Assembly (NCBI GenBank): GCA_958430865.1
Contig: CAUDNR010004195.1
Span: 513-61,487 of the forward strand
Direction: 5' to 3'
Length of the DNA stretch: 60,975 nucleotides
From: Entrophospora sp. SA101
Lineage: Eukaryota > Glomeromycota > Glomeromycetes > Entrophosporales > Entrophosporaceae
Positions 23,108-33,839 of this stretch are shown in pieces. Under the pieces are notes generated by a model that did not search any database, was not told the origin of the DNA, and saw nothing but the letters and a program-made list of their open reading frames with translations. Made by a program: the position numbers and the translations under genes. How positions within the stretch are numbered: the stretch's first letter is position 1; each line of letters starts with the position of its first letter.

Positions 23108-24707
23108 ATGTCCAGCAGTTTTTCATCAGTAGAAAATATTCAAACATTATTTAATAGTCTAGCAGATTTAAATAGTTATGCCCTACCACTAAAATATACT
23201 AGTAAACTTGTAAATGATTTAACAAAGTTATTGAATGAATCAGATTTTTATGATGTAGAAATTAGAGTTGGAATGGATGAGGATGTTAAAACTTTTAAAG
23301 CTCATTCTACCATTTTAAAAGCAAGATCTTCATATTTTAAGGCTGCTTTATCAAATAATTGGGCAAAGAAATCTGATGATGGTATCATTTTATTTGAAAA
23401 AAAATATATTTCTCCAAATGTATTTGAGGCTCTTTTAATGTAAGATTATTTTAGCTTGATCAATTAATTAATTGAATGATTAATTATAAATAATTTAAAA
23501 TTACTTATTTTATAGATATATTTACAATGGGACCATTAATATAGATAATCTGGATGAAAATGAAAACTTTGAACTTCTTGAGGCATGTGATGAATTAGGC
23601 TTTAATGAATTAATTGAAGATTTACAAAATCACTTGATCATCAAAAAGAAAGAATGGATTCAACAGAATTTAGTTTATGTTCATAAAATTTCATCACATC
23701 ATCAATCATTCAACTTACTTCATGATTATTTTGATGAATTAATTAGTGATAATCCAGAATCATATTTTGAATCTGATGATTTTGTTGATATTGAAGAATC
23801 AACACTTGTGTCTATATTGGAAAGAGATGATTTAGAAGTAAAAGAAATTAGTATTTGGGATCGTGCTATTCAATGGGGAATGGGACAAAGTGAAGAATTT
23901 GAAAAGGATATTTCAGTGTGGAACAAAGATGATTTTATCAAGATGAAGAAGATATTAAAAGATGTTATTCCATTGATAAGATTCAATCAAATTGCTTTAA
24001 CTGATTTTCACAATAAAATCGAGCCATTTAAAAGTTTTTTTGATGAAGAAATTTATAAAGAAGTATTTGAATATTATCTTGGCAATAATAAATGGCAACC
24101 AAGATTATTACTTCAAAAAGATCCAAGAACAAGAACAGTAACTTTATTAAATTTAAAAAAAAAACGTTTAATTTCAAGTTGGATTGACAAAAATGATGTA
24201 TCTTATGAATTTGAATTAATTCTTCAAGGTACTCGAGATGGCTTTTCTAGATCTGTCTTTGAAGAAAAATGTTATAATATTGAACAGACTGTAGTCATTG
24301 TGAAAGTTAAAGATACAGGAGAATTAGTTGGTGGATATAATCCAGTTTGTTGGAATATAAGTGGAGAATCTCCAGATTCACTATATTGGATCGAAACAGA
24401 TGAAAGTTTTATTTTTAAGATTGATGAAAATCAAATAAATAATTCAATATTAAGTAGAGTCATTGATATTAAATATGCAATATTTCATGATCAACAAGTG
24501 ATTAGTATGAATGTAGAGAATATAAATTTTCACGAAATTACTATGAATTTTGTGGATTTACAGATATTGAATAGCACTGATAATAAACCTTATTATTATT
24601 TGGGTTACTATCCTTCTTATGAATATGATTTAAAACTTAAAAATAAACCCAGTCAAGTCCATTTAATAGAAGAATGTGAAGTTTATAAAATAGTAAAAAA
24701 GAATTAA
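23108..24707 (+). CDS. BTB-BACK-TLDc protein 1, copy 1
   Basis: There are two exons, 23108-23439 and 23516-24707, joined by a 76-nt GT-AG intron (gtaag / tatag) that completes an Ile codon. The product has 507 residues. The BTB/POZ fold is at ~46-118 (SDFYDVEIRVG, FKAHSTILKARSSYFKAAL, YIYNGTI). A BACK-like helical region follows (ILERDDLEVKEISIWDRAIQW, IPLIRF), and then a C-terminal TLDc domain at ~325-505 (YEFELILQGTRDGFS, VVIVKVKDTGELVGGYNP, SFIFKID). BTB domains often bind Cul3, so an adaptor role is possible. The function of the BTB-TLDc fusions, which are abundant in these fungi, is unknown. Confidence 0.92.
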
Positions 24708-25005
24708 TTTATTTAAAATAATTTACTCTGTATTATTAAAAATTATTATATTATATATAGCATTTATAAGCATTATATTAATTTTCTATTTAAAATAAAT
24801 GTCAAATTTCAATTTATCATTTTAAAAAATTTCTGCAGTCGGTAAATCTAATTAGTAAGATACTATTAAAAAGGCAATGTGAATTAATATTAAGAATTTT
24901 CGAACGGAAAATTTAACATTTCCAAATGACTTAATTATTTTATCATTGACTGATAAAGGATGGGTTAAATCTTATATCAGACGTAATAGTAATATATTGT
25001 TATTA

Positions 25006-25275
25006 TGATTATTATGATGGAAAAATCAAAGTCGGCATAGGTGGAGGAGATGTTAAAAGCTTTAAAGCTCATTCCACTAAAAAAAAATCTGGCGATGATA
25101 TCATTTATTTGAAAAAGAAAATGCTTCTCTGATGTATTTAAGCCATTTTCAACATAAGATTATTTTGATTTATTAGATAATTAATCATTGAATGATTATA
25201 ATAATTTAAATCATTGATTCCTTATAAATGTTTACAATGGAGTTGTTAACGTAGATAATTGGGTGTAAATGAAAC
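25006..25275 (+). pseudogene. Decayed BTB gene fragment, copy 1
   Basis: Plus-strand DGKIKVGIGGGDVKSFKAHST is followed directly by KKSGDD, then an intron-like stretch and FTMELLT-like remains of the YIYNGTINID segment. Compared with the gene 1.5 kb upstream, the part encoding the second BTB helices is deleted, and stops and frameshifts follow. It seems to be a tandem duplicate that decayed, still carrying a recognisable copy of the intron. Confidence 0.7.
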
Positions 25276-26675
25276 CTTTTGAACATCTGATCTTAATTAT
25301 CGAAAAAAAAGATGTATTTAGTTTACATTCATTGAATCATCAATTGTTCAATTTCTTGAAGTTTTTCACTTCAGTTTTTTGAGCCGTTGCAGTAGCTTTA
25401 GGCGCAGCTAAAGCACCTGTTTTTACATCTCCCACTACTAATATTCTGCATCTTGGCAAATTTTTTAATTCAATAAGTAAAGGCGGATATTTTACATCTC
25501 CATCATTACGTTTTTTTTTTTGGATTTTCATTTTCATTGTTTCTCCAACACTTCTTGAATCTCTACCATTTCTAATCGTTTATTAGGTAAAATAATTGCT
25601 TTATATATATATATATATAAATAATTAATATAATTATATAATCATTAATGAAAATAAAATGATTATAAATTTCTCAGTCATTTTTAAGAATATAATAAAA
25701 TTTCAAAGAACTATCATAGAGTGGACGTATGTTATGTATGTACCCGCGTTTGGTAAGTTGACTATTTATGTTTTTAAAAAGCCAAGAAATCAGCAAATAG
25801 AGAGGGAATGATGTTACTAAACTGGAATAGCAATTAGTACATTTAATGAGAATAAAGAAGAATATATTAATCAAGAGTTAATTGAAGAAAAATCAACAAA
25901 TGAGATCAACAACAAAGTGAAAGTAAAGGCAAAGGAAAATTAAGTTCGCTCAGTATGAATTTATACTTCTGGGCTAATTAATCTCAGTAGATATTGGATA
26001 ATTAAAAAATTATGGACAAGAATAAAGTCTCTTCTTCTCCACATATCATTCATTACCTTAAATTTTTGACCTGTTTTAATATTATTAATGTATCTTCTGA
26101 ATTGAAAAAATTATTAATATTTTTAAATAGAAAAGGATAATAATAATAATAACTTGTGGCTTGAATAAAACGAATAATTCGAATAAACGAATAATTATAA
26201 AACGAATAAAGAAATCCCCCAAATAATTCGAACTAATACTAATACTAATATTAGTATTCGAAATAATTTGTATTATTAACATTACGAATAGAAACTCTAG
26301 CTCAACTCAAAAAAAGATTTTTAAATTCTCATAAATATCCGAGGAAATTTCACATAGTCAAACTCCACTTCAACGAATCTTATTACGTGATTAGTAATTT
26401 GTTATAACGAATTTTAAATGAACTATTTTCAATGGCCTGCAAAATCGTGATCTTATTACTGAATTTTATTTCAATTGTTTTTAATTGATTTTTCATTTTT
26501 TCCGTTGATTTAGATGAATAAAAGCCAGTGATATAAAATTACGGATATATACTACTAAGCAACATGCTATTATTACGTGGGTTTCTACAAATTTGCGTAA
26601 ATACGTAATCAAATACTTAATATATTTATATAAATAAAAAAAATTCTATTAGCTATATTTATTTTTTTTTCAAAT
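25276..26675. other. AT-rich intergenic region
   Basis: A 65-codon minus frame at 25340-25537 (KYPPLLIELKNLPRCRILVV) is not recognised. At 26150-26280 there are irregular ACGAATAA / TTCGAATA repeats and ACTAATACTAATATTAGT. No gene was supported. The copy at 41794-43193 is the same. Confidence 0.35.
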
Positions 26676-27150
26676 TTATTTTTTATCAATTATTTGAAAT
26701 ACTTCTAATTCATCATATTTACTACCACTTATTATATTAATGTCATTATAAGAAGATGAACTTTCCACAAGAATATTATTATTTGATTGAAAACGAAGAT
26801 CATGACCACCACCAAAAACAGCTAAATATGAAGAATGACAGCGAATTGCATTATGATTCTTAATAACATAACTAAACTTTGCAGTATAAATATCATTTCT
26901 ATCACTAATGTTAAAAATATAACTTTCAGTTGTACTTTTCCATATACCAGCTCCATTATTTAAATTCCAATCAAGTGGATTATAACCTCCTACTAATTGA
27001 TCTGAATTTTGTATTTTGCCAACTACAAGAGTTTTATTGATATTATGACATTTTTGACGAAATATAGTTCCACTTAAACCATCTCTACTACCACAATATA
27101 TAAGTTTAAATTCGTATTTAAGATCTCTGAATGAATTATATTGTGGGATT
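26676..27150 (-). CDS. BTB-TLDc protein 2, C-terminal TLDc part only, cut by the N gap
   Basis: The 475 bases encode the TLDc end (YEFKLIYCGSRDGLSG, VGKIQNSDQLVGGYNPLDW, ESYIFNIS, LEVFQIIDKK). The sequence is identical to 43194-43668, and the rest of the gene falls in the assembly gap. The stop is at 26676. Confidence 0.9.
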
Positions 27151-28037
27151 NNNNNNNNNNNNNNNNNNNNNNNNNNNNNNNNNNNNNNNNNNNNNNNNNN
27201 NNNNNNNNNNNNNNNNNNNNNNNNNNNNNNNNNNNNNNNNNNNNNNNNNNNNNNNNNNNNNNNNNNNNNNNNNNNNNNNNNNNNNNNNNNNNNNNNNNNN
27301 NNNNNNNNNNNNNNNNNNNNNNNNNNNNNNNNNNNNNNNNNNNNNNNNNNNNNNNNNNNNNNNNNNNNNNNNNNNNNNNNNNNNNNNNNNNNNNNNNNNN
27401 NNNNNNNNNNNNNNNNNNNNNNNNNNNNNNNNNNNNNNNNNNNNNNNNNNNNNNNNNNNNNNNNNNNNNNNNNNNNNNNNNNNNNNNNNNNNNNNNNNNN
27501 NNNNNNNNNNNNNNNNNNNNNNNNNNNNNNNNNNNNNNNNNNNNNNNNNNNNNNNNNNNNNNNNNNNNNNNNNNNNNNNNNNNNNNNNNNNNNNNNNNNN
27601 NNNNNNNNNNNNNNNNNNNNNNNNNNNNNNNNNNNNNNNNNNNNNNNNNNNNNNNNNNNNNNNNNNNNNNNNNNNNNNNNNNNNNNNNNNNNNNNNNNNN
27701 NNNNNNNNNNNNNNNNNNNNNNNNNNNNNNNNNNNNNNNNNNNNNNNNNNNNNNNNNNNNNNNNNNNNNNNNNNNNNNNNNNNNNNNNNNNNNNNNNNNN
27801 NNNNNNNNNNNNNNNNNNNNNNNNNNNNNNNNNNNNNNNNNNNNNNNNNNNNNNNNNNNNNNNNNNNNNNNNNNNNNNNNNNNNNNNNNNNNNNNNNNNN
27901 NNNNNNNNNNNNNNNNNNNNNNNNNNNNNNNNNNNNNNNNNNNNNNNNNNNNNNNNNNNNNNNNNNNNNNNNNNNNNNNNNNNNNNNNNNNNNNNNNNNN
28001 NNNNNNNNNNNNNNNNNNNNNNNNNNNNNNNNNNNNN
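27151..28037. other. Assembly gap, 887 N
   Basis: Unknown sequence. The left edge is inside the BTB-TLDc gene, while the right edge is unrelated DNA. Open frames that appear to cross it are artefacts. Confidence 0.99.
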
Positions 28038-28062
28038 GTTGGTGTCATGCACTTAGTTAAAG

Positions 28063-28720
28063 CAGAGTTAGCACTCCTATTGGACTGAACACATCCAAGT
28101 CCAATGCATCATTGGACATATCAATGGACGTAATATGATTGTGCCATAAATTTGTAAAAAATTTTTTGATTAATGAAAATATTAAAATAAAAATTTTGGT
28201 TTTATTATCTAGAGTTTTGGATAAGGTGGTGTGGGGAGTTCTTTTACAAATAAACTACTTGAATTCCGTTTTACACTGTTGTCATCTCCAGGATGAACAT
28301 TATTAGCAAAGAATTGATAAAATAAACATCAATGTCAACATTTAAAAACTTTCTTCATTTAAGATTGTTAGGTTCAGAATATTTTCATATTGATATTCTG
28401 ACCTAAAATGTGGACAACTCCTAAGATGTCTTCTTTTTGTATTAGTGAACTTATTAGCAATTGAACCTTCATAACCAAGCATATTTTTACATGGATAGCA
28501 AATTGAAAACTTATTTGACTTGCTTGCCTGTTCATTTAAAACCATTACTTATGGTGTCAAGCAATGCTTTGGTTTTCCACCAGAATGTGTCATTTTAAGA
28601 TATTTTTTATTTAGGTAATGATTTACATAAATGGACCAACAAAGCTGCGCAAAAATTACCCATGGACAACTTGGACATATATGTCTAATGGTCCAATGAG
28701 AAGGTCATTGGATAACTCTG
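28063..28720. mobile_element. Non-autonomous hAT-like element with 8-bp target duplication
   Basis: The 658-bp element starts CAGAGTTA and ends TAACTCTG. ATTGGAC and ACAT..GTCCAA words are arranged in mirror image inside both ends. The flanking octamers are agttaaag (28055-28062) and ggttaaag (28721-28728), matching at 7 of 8 positions, which is the target-duplication length of hAT elements. The interior keeps a minus-strand zinc-finger scrap. Confidence 0.7.
28342..28545 (-). pseudogene. hAT transposase N-terminal zinc-finger scrap
   Basis: FSICYPCKNMLG with TNTKRRHLRSCPHF fits the C-x2-C ... H-x4-C finger at the N-terminus of hAT-like proteins. It lies inside the 28063-28720 element, and nothing downstream of the finger is kept. 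Confidence 0.5.
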
Positions 28721-29804
28721 GGTTAAAGAGTTGTCAGTAAAAACAAAAAATCAAGTTAGTATTGTAAAATCATCTTCAACTTTGAAGAAAGAGCCAATAC
28801 AAAAAGTGGATAAATTGATTGATAACAAGCATATTTTTTATTCACTGCTTATTAAACGAACAGAAAAGTTTCATGGTGGTTTTTATTTTGGTTTCATGGT
28901 TGTTGTACAAATTAATTTGCAAAAAAGACAATTCCATTACTCTGGTTTAGATACGTACAAAAGTGTTAGGATTTCAAAACTGGAAATTTAAAAATTATTG
29001 AATACAAAATATTTAATTAGATGATGATTGATGTCGAAATATGTGGCTCGATTGACAATTAGACAGCAACAATATTCTCTTTATTTTAAAAATAGCATGT
29101 ACGCGAGCTTAAAAGGTTTTGTGGAAAACAAAATCTGAGACAATGGAAAAAACCAAAGGGATTAATTTAAAATAGAAGCCTTTAATTACGTGTAAATTTG
29201 TACACCATCTGACTGCTACTACCAAAGATACATGTTTGCTGGCTTAATTATAATGGCGATATATTATAAACAGTTCCGCTGTAAATATAAATTAATCGAA
29301 AGCAAAGTATCAAGCACGAACAATAGACCCTCTCCATACGATAAGAAATAAGAGTGGAATCACACAGATATGAATCATTTCGTAGTTATGTATGTTAAGC
29401 TAATTAGAAACATGATCGATGAAGATAAAACAGACCATAAAATTAAAAATTTGAACCCCTTTTTTTACAATGTATAAGCTGCAGTTTCAAATAAATAAGC
29501 GTTTATATATTAATATGTATTTTTGTTTCCGTATATAGATAATTAGATAAAAAGGTTCATGTGGCATAATCGATAACAACAAACAACTTATAAAAAAAAA
29601 ATTGCCAACTAAATTTGCTAAAGCTAATTAATGAAACAATCTTTTTTCCGTAATAAATATCTCAACATGTCCAAGGACTACTGTTATCGAAAAAAAAATT
29701 TTTTTTTTGTGAAATAACTAATGAATTATTAGCTTGAAGCAATCAATTGATTTGATCGATAATGACAAAACAAATGACAATAAAGAAGAAAATGTGTTTC
29801 CCTT
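28721..29804. other. Region without a recognised gene
   Basis: A plus frame at 28731-28991 (86 codons, Lys-rich) begins in the target duplication of the hAT-like element and resembles no family I know. Nothing else was assigned. Confidence 0.35.
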
Positions 29805-29983
29805 ATAAAATGTGTTTCCCACTCTCAGTGCATAAAACACAATGTTTAACCTTGTCATACATGACCGTAACCATAGACGAAAATATGTTTGTCCCGGGAC
29901 AAATCTATGTCGCAATGAGTAGGCTTCTTCCTGAGATTCTACAGGAATATTATGATTGTTTAAAAATTGATAGGGTGTCGTAA
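29805..29983 (+). pseudogene. PIF1-like helicase C-terminal fragment
   Basis: FPLSVHKTQCLTLS, then VTIDENMFVPGQIYVAMSR, corresponds to the last conserved motifs of PIF1-type helicases (x-HKSQGxTL and PGQxYVAxSR). The normal HKSQG glycine is replaced (HKTQC). Only about 60 codons remain. It is likely debris of a Helitron or a dispersed PIF1-like gene. Confidence 0.65.
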
Positions 29984-30634
29984 AAGATTAATGTGATCAA
30001 TCAAGTAGGTTCAGGTCAGTTGGTCAGACGAAATCAATCCTGTACTTAATAATGATAATAAATAGTAAAAGCTCATATTGCACTCCTCCCACTCGTAAAC
30101 TTGTTAATATTTAACATTTTGAAAAGAGAAAAGAGCGTAGCAAAAAAAAAATATGAAACGAGCAATGTTAAATCTAGCACATAGACACGCAATTGCCAAC
30201 TTGCATTTTTGAATTATACATTATTTGTAATAAGTTTTTAAAACAAACAAAATATGATAAGGTAGAAATTGTGTTCCTATTATTTTTATTTGTTGAATGT
30301 TCATGATTTCCTTGATTAGATTATCTAATACTAAGAAATAAATGTTACCTGACTAATATAGTGCTTTCTATTTATATTTTTTTTAATAATTTAAAAATAA
30401 ATCATCGCACAGATCATTTTTTCCTAATAATATTCACCATAGTAAAATGAATTCTTCATTTAAACTACTAAATTTATTAGTAATAAATAATGTAACAATT
30501 ATAGTGTAACAAACTTCACTCACTATCAAATATCAAATCGAAATTTATTATGTTGGGGATTCAAATTCAAATTCATGCACAACACATATACAAAGAAATT
30601 ATAAATCGTGGAGAAGAATTTATAATATAATGAA
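29984..30634. promoter_or_regulatory. Upstream region of the kinase gene
   Basis: AT-rich, with no other gene. It presumably holds the kinase promoter, but no element was identified. Confidence 0.3.
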
Positions 30635-32756
30635 ATGGGAGATTTTCCAACTTCATCATATCGAGCGCTAACTGTATGTGATAATTGTAAAGATGAATTC
30701 TGTAGAAAAGTTTTATTACAATTAAAAAATAAAAAACCAGATAATGATACTATTGAAGCTGATAATGGTGGTAATAAAGTCAAAGATGACAATAATTACA
30801 ACAATGAAGATTTAGATTATAAGAGTGGAAATTCTAAAGTTGATTTATTTATTGAAGAAACACTAAAAAAATCTGTAGGTTGTAACGATTTTATTGAATG
30901 GATTCCCATTAAAAGAATAATCAACCTGCATTTTCTTACCTCTGGTGGAAATTCAGAAGTTTATGGCGGCAACTGGATGTTACCAGGTACTCATTCTAAA
31001 ACGGTTGTAATCAAAGTTTTAAAAGATTCAAAAATTATTAATGATAGGATTTTAAATGAGGTAAAGAAATATTATTATTTATTGAAATTCTTTTTCATCT
31101 AAAAATCTAATTTATCATCATTACTATGTTCAAATTTAAAAGTTTAAAATTCATTATAGATGTTATCTTGCCAACAATAATTTAATAATCCCATTTTATG
31201 GTATAACATATCATGGATCTCATAAAAATTTTGCAATGATATTAAAAAAAGCAGAACATGGAGATCTTAGGAATTATTTATACAAACATCGTTATTTAAC
31301 TTGGTCAGATAAATCAAAATTACTTTTAGATATTGCAAAAGCTTTGAATTCAATTCATCAAATGAAATTAGTTCATAAAGATTTCCATTGTAAAAATATT
31401 TTAGTTGATGTTGGAGCTAAAATTTATATTGGGGATTTTGGATTATGTCAACATGAAGAAGAAATTCAACGTAAATAATATACGCAATTGTAATTTTTAT
31501 TTGTTTTCTATTTCTTTATTAATAATAATTTAAAATTAGAATCAAATACAATTGAAGGTGTATTACCATATATTGCACCAGAAGTACTGAGAAAGCATCC
31601 ATACACTAAAAAATCAGATGTTTATAGTATTGGAATAATAATGTGGGAATTGGCAACAGGGGAACGACCATTCGCGAATCAAACTCATAATGTTGAAATG
31701 GCTATATCAATTGTTAAAGGATATAGACCCCCAATATCCAATGATATTCCTACTCCTTATGTGGAAATAATGAAAAATTGTTGGAATTCTGATCCTGATA
31801 AAAGACCTGATTCATATCAATTAATTAATTTGTATGAAACCTTAATTTCAACTGACCTTAATGTTCTTATCTTTCATTCAACATATAATGAAGAAGATCT
31901 CGGAAACAGCTTGAATGTTTTTCAAAAAAAGGAAGGTAATGTTCAAATAAACAAAATAAATCAAAATAGTAAAAACCAAAAACTGATGATTTTGTTTTCT
32001 TTAATTAAAAGATGATAGAAATAAAGATAAAGAAAAAAATAAAAAAATAAAAAGTTTTATAAATGAAGAAGGCCTTGGAAACAGTTCGAATGTTTTTCAA
32101 AAAAAAGAAGGTAATGTTCAAATAAACAAAATAAATCAAAATAGTAAAAACCAAAAACCGATGATTTTGTTTACTTTAATTAGAAGATGACAGAAACAAG
32201 GATGAAGAAAAAAGTAAAAAAAGGAAAGGTTTTATAAATGAAGAAGACCCTGGAAACAGTTTGCATGTTGTTCAAGAAAAAGAAGGTAATGTTCAAATAA
32301 ACAGAATAAAAAATAAAATAGAAAAAACTAAAAACCAATGATTTTGTTTTCTTTAATTAGAATATATAACAAGAGCAGTAGACTATACTTTAACAATTAA
32401 GAGTAGTGGTATTGTTCATGGTCATGCAGTGATTGGGAATAATATTGGTAGTGATCGGTGGATTAGTAGAGTACAATCACCAAGGGAAGAAGATGAAAGA
32501 TACATTACTCAAAAATATAATTTTATTTGTGAATGGTATGTTGAAAAAATTTTTCTCTTTTTTAATTGAGGAGTTCATTAAGTTTTAATAAAATGTATTC
32601 AATTACAGGCTTTCTGTCTGCATCAAAACCAAAATTCAATGTTTGGTATTAGTATTGAAACATTATCATGTTATTATTATTATTATCGAAATTTGCACTG
32701 TTATTATTTTTACATATCTAAACTCGATAATTCAGACGCAGCAATCAATTGTTTAA
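30635..32756 (+). CDS. Protein kinase with a tandemly repeated 99-nt exon
   Basis: The model is join(30635-31060, 31143-31470, 31540-31935, 32012-32110, 32187-32285, 32361-32535, 32609-32756), 556 residues, all GT-AG. The N-terminus has a CDNC..FC cysteine cluster and an acidic Asn-rich linker. Kinase motifs: degenerate Gly loop SGGNSEVYGG (~103-112), VIK Lys127, catalytic loop HKDFHCKNIL (Asp222, with Arg of HRD replaced by Lys), DFG at 240-242 and APE at 264-266, plus SDVYSIGIIMWELATGERPF. Tyrosine-kinase-like and Ras-related kinases of this form are hugely expanded in these fungi. After the kinase domain two 33-residue repeats are each encoded by one exon. The last exon is the least certain part; a stop at 32569 would be used if the last intron is retained. 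Confidence 0.8.
31888..32360 (+). repeat. Three-copy tandem exon-intron repeat, period ~175 bp
   Basis: Exon ends (about 45-99 nt) and the following introns of 76, 76 and 75 nt repeat three times. Exons 4 and 5 are exactly 99 nt and phase 1 at both ends, so each adds 33 residues (FINEE...GNS..V.Q.KE) without shifting frame. The second acceptor is a tandem AG (tagaag), in frame either way. Confidence 0.85.
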
Positions 32757-32806
32757 AGTACTTTATAATATAAATAAATGTCCGACTTATCGAGTTTAGA
32801 TATGTA
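32711..32806. repeat. Foldback repeat with perfect 20-bp arms
   Basis: TACATATCTAAACTCGATAA at 32711-32730 is the exact reverse complement of 32787-32806. The 56-bp loop is AT-rich. It overlaps the modelled last kinase exon and its stop at 32754, so part of the C-terminal tail may come from inserted DNA. Confidence 0.75.
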
Positions 32807-33031
32807 TTATTATACTTTATTTATATTATATTTGACTTTAGGCACGGATTTAGCAAACTATTAATTAATTTTCATTGTAACATTTTTATATAGTTTTGAC
32901 TTAGACACAGGTTTTAGCAAACCATGCTAAATGCCCAAACTATTTTATCATTTAAATTGAAATCATTATTTTTTGTTTTTTCATGTTTAATAAAGAAAAG
33001 CGATTTGCTGCAAATTCTATTTCCAATAATA

Positions 33032-33839
33032 CACCTCCTGGACAAAAGTTTCAGTCACCACAAAACAATTAATTACGCAAAAACATAAATAATAAAACAC
33101 AAATAAATTTTATCAAATTGTGACTAAAGTTCTCAAGAATATGCATGCAAAATTTCAAATTTTTGTAATGTTTAGAGAATAACAGTTAAAAAAATAAAAT
33201 GTTCGACCAAAAATATCATAGTTTGCCAAAAAAAAATCAGTTTCTCATAAACTCACATAATAACCACACTTGAAATCGTGCATATGAAAGATTAGATTCT
33301 GAAAAAATCACGTCATATTGATATGTTTTTATACAAGTTTCTTTGTTTGCTATTTTAAAAAATTGTTTTGAAATTTTTGCTAAAATCGTAAAAATTGGTC
33401 AAGTCAATCTCCTGATTTGAATCCTGTAGAAAATCTGTGGAATCAATTAGAAATTCCTATTCGGAAACGTCCAAATAAATTTAAATAATGTTGAACTTGA
33501 GACCGTTTTACATGAAGAATGGAATCAAATTCCTAGAAATATTTATATGAATTTGATAGAAAGTATGCCGAGAAGAATAGAAGCTGTTATATCCAATAAT
33601 GGGTGGCCAACAAAGTATTGACTTGCATACAAATAAGTAAAATTTCAGATGTGGTATAAATACTTGCAAATAAAATCAAAAAAAATTATTTTTGGTCGAA
33701 CATTTTATTTTTTTCTGTTATTCTCAAACAAAAATTTGAAATTTTGCATGCGTATTCTTGAGAAATTTATTTGTTTTATTATGTATGTTTTTGCGTAATT
33801 AATTGTTTTGTGGTGACCGAAACTTTTGTCCAGGGAGTG
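33032..33839 (+). mobile_element. Tc1/mariner-type element relic, 808 bp, TA target duplication
   Basis: Both ends carry long inverted repeats (about 150-200 bp, imperfect) starting CAC(C/T)(T/C)CCTGGACAAAAGT and continuing through GTCACCACAAAACAATTAAT. TA flanks the element on both sides (33030-33031 and 33840-33841), as in Tc1/mariner insertions. The interior keeps only the transposase C-terminus. Confidence 0.85.
33396..33623 (+). pseudogene. Tc1-type transposase C-terminal fragment
   Basis: [19 protein letters not shown] contains the PDLNPIENLW motif before the last catalytic Glu, and MPRRIEAVISNNGWPTKY is the typical C-terminus. One frame break lies near 33486. The first two catalytic Asp regions have been deleted from the element. 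Confidence 0.85.

Larger units (their letters stand above)
17601..27150. repeat. Direct duplication, copy 1 (9,550 bp)
   Basis: This segment recurs at 34119-43668 with a constant offset of 16,518. I noticed one substitution (17627 t / 34145 c). Homopolymers and microsatellites that normally vary (T11A16 at 20750, T20 at 22135, the GA run at 19690) have equal length in both copies. Copy 1 ends exactly at an N gap. Confidence 0.95.

Noticed and set aside
26676..28088. Long open frames crossing the N stretch on both strands
   Set aside because: They are made of unknown bases; only the 475-base TLDc part before the gap is real.
29718..29915. Minus-strand frame opposite the PIF1 fragment
   Set aside because: The helicase motifs are on the plus strand; the minus frame is its shadow.
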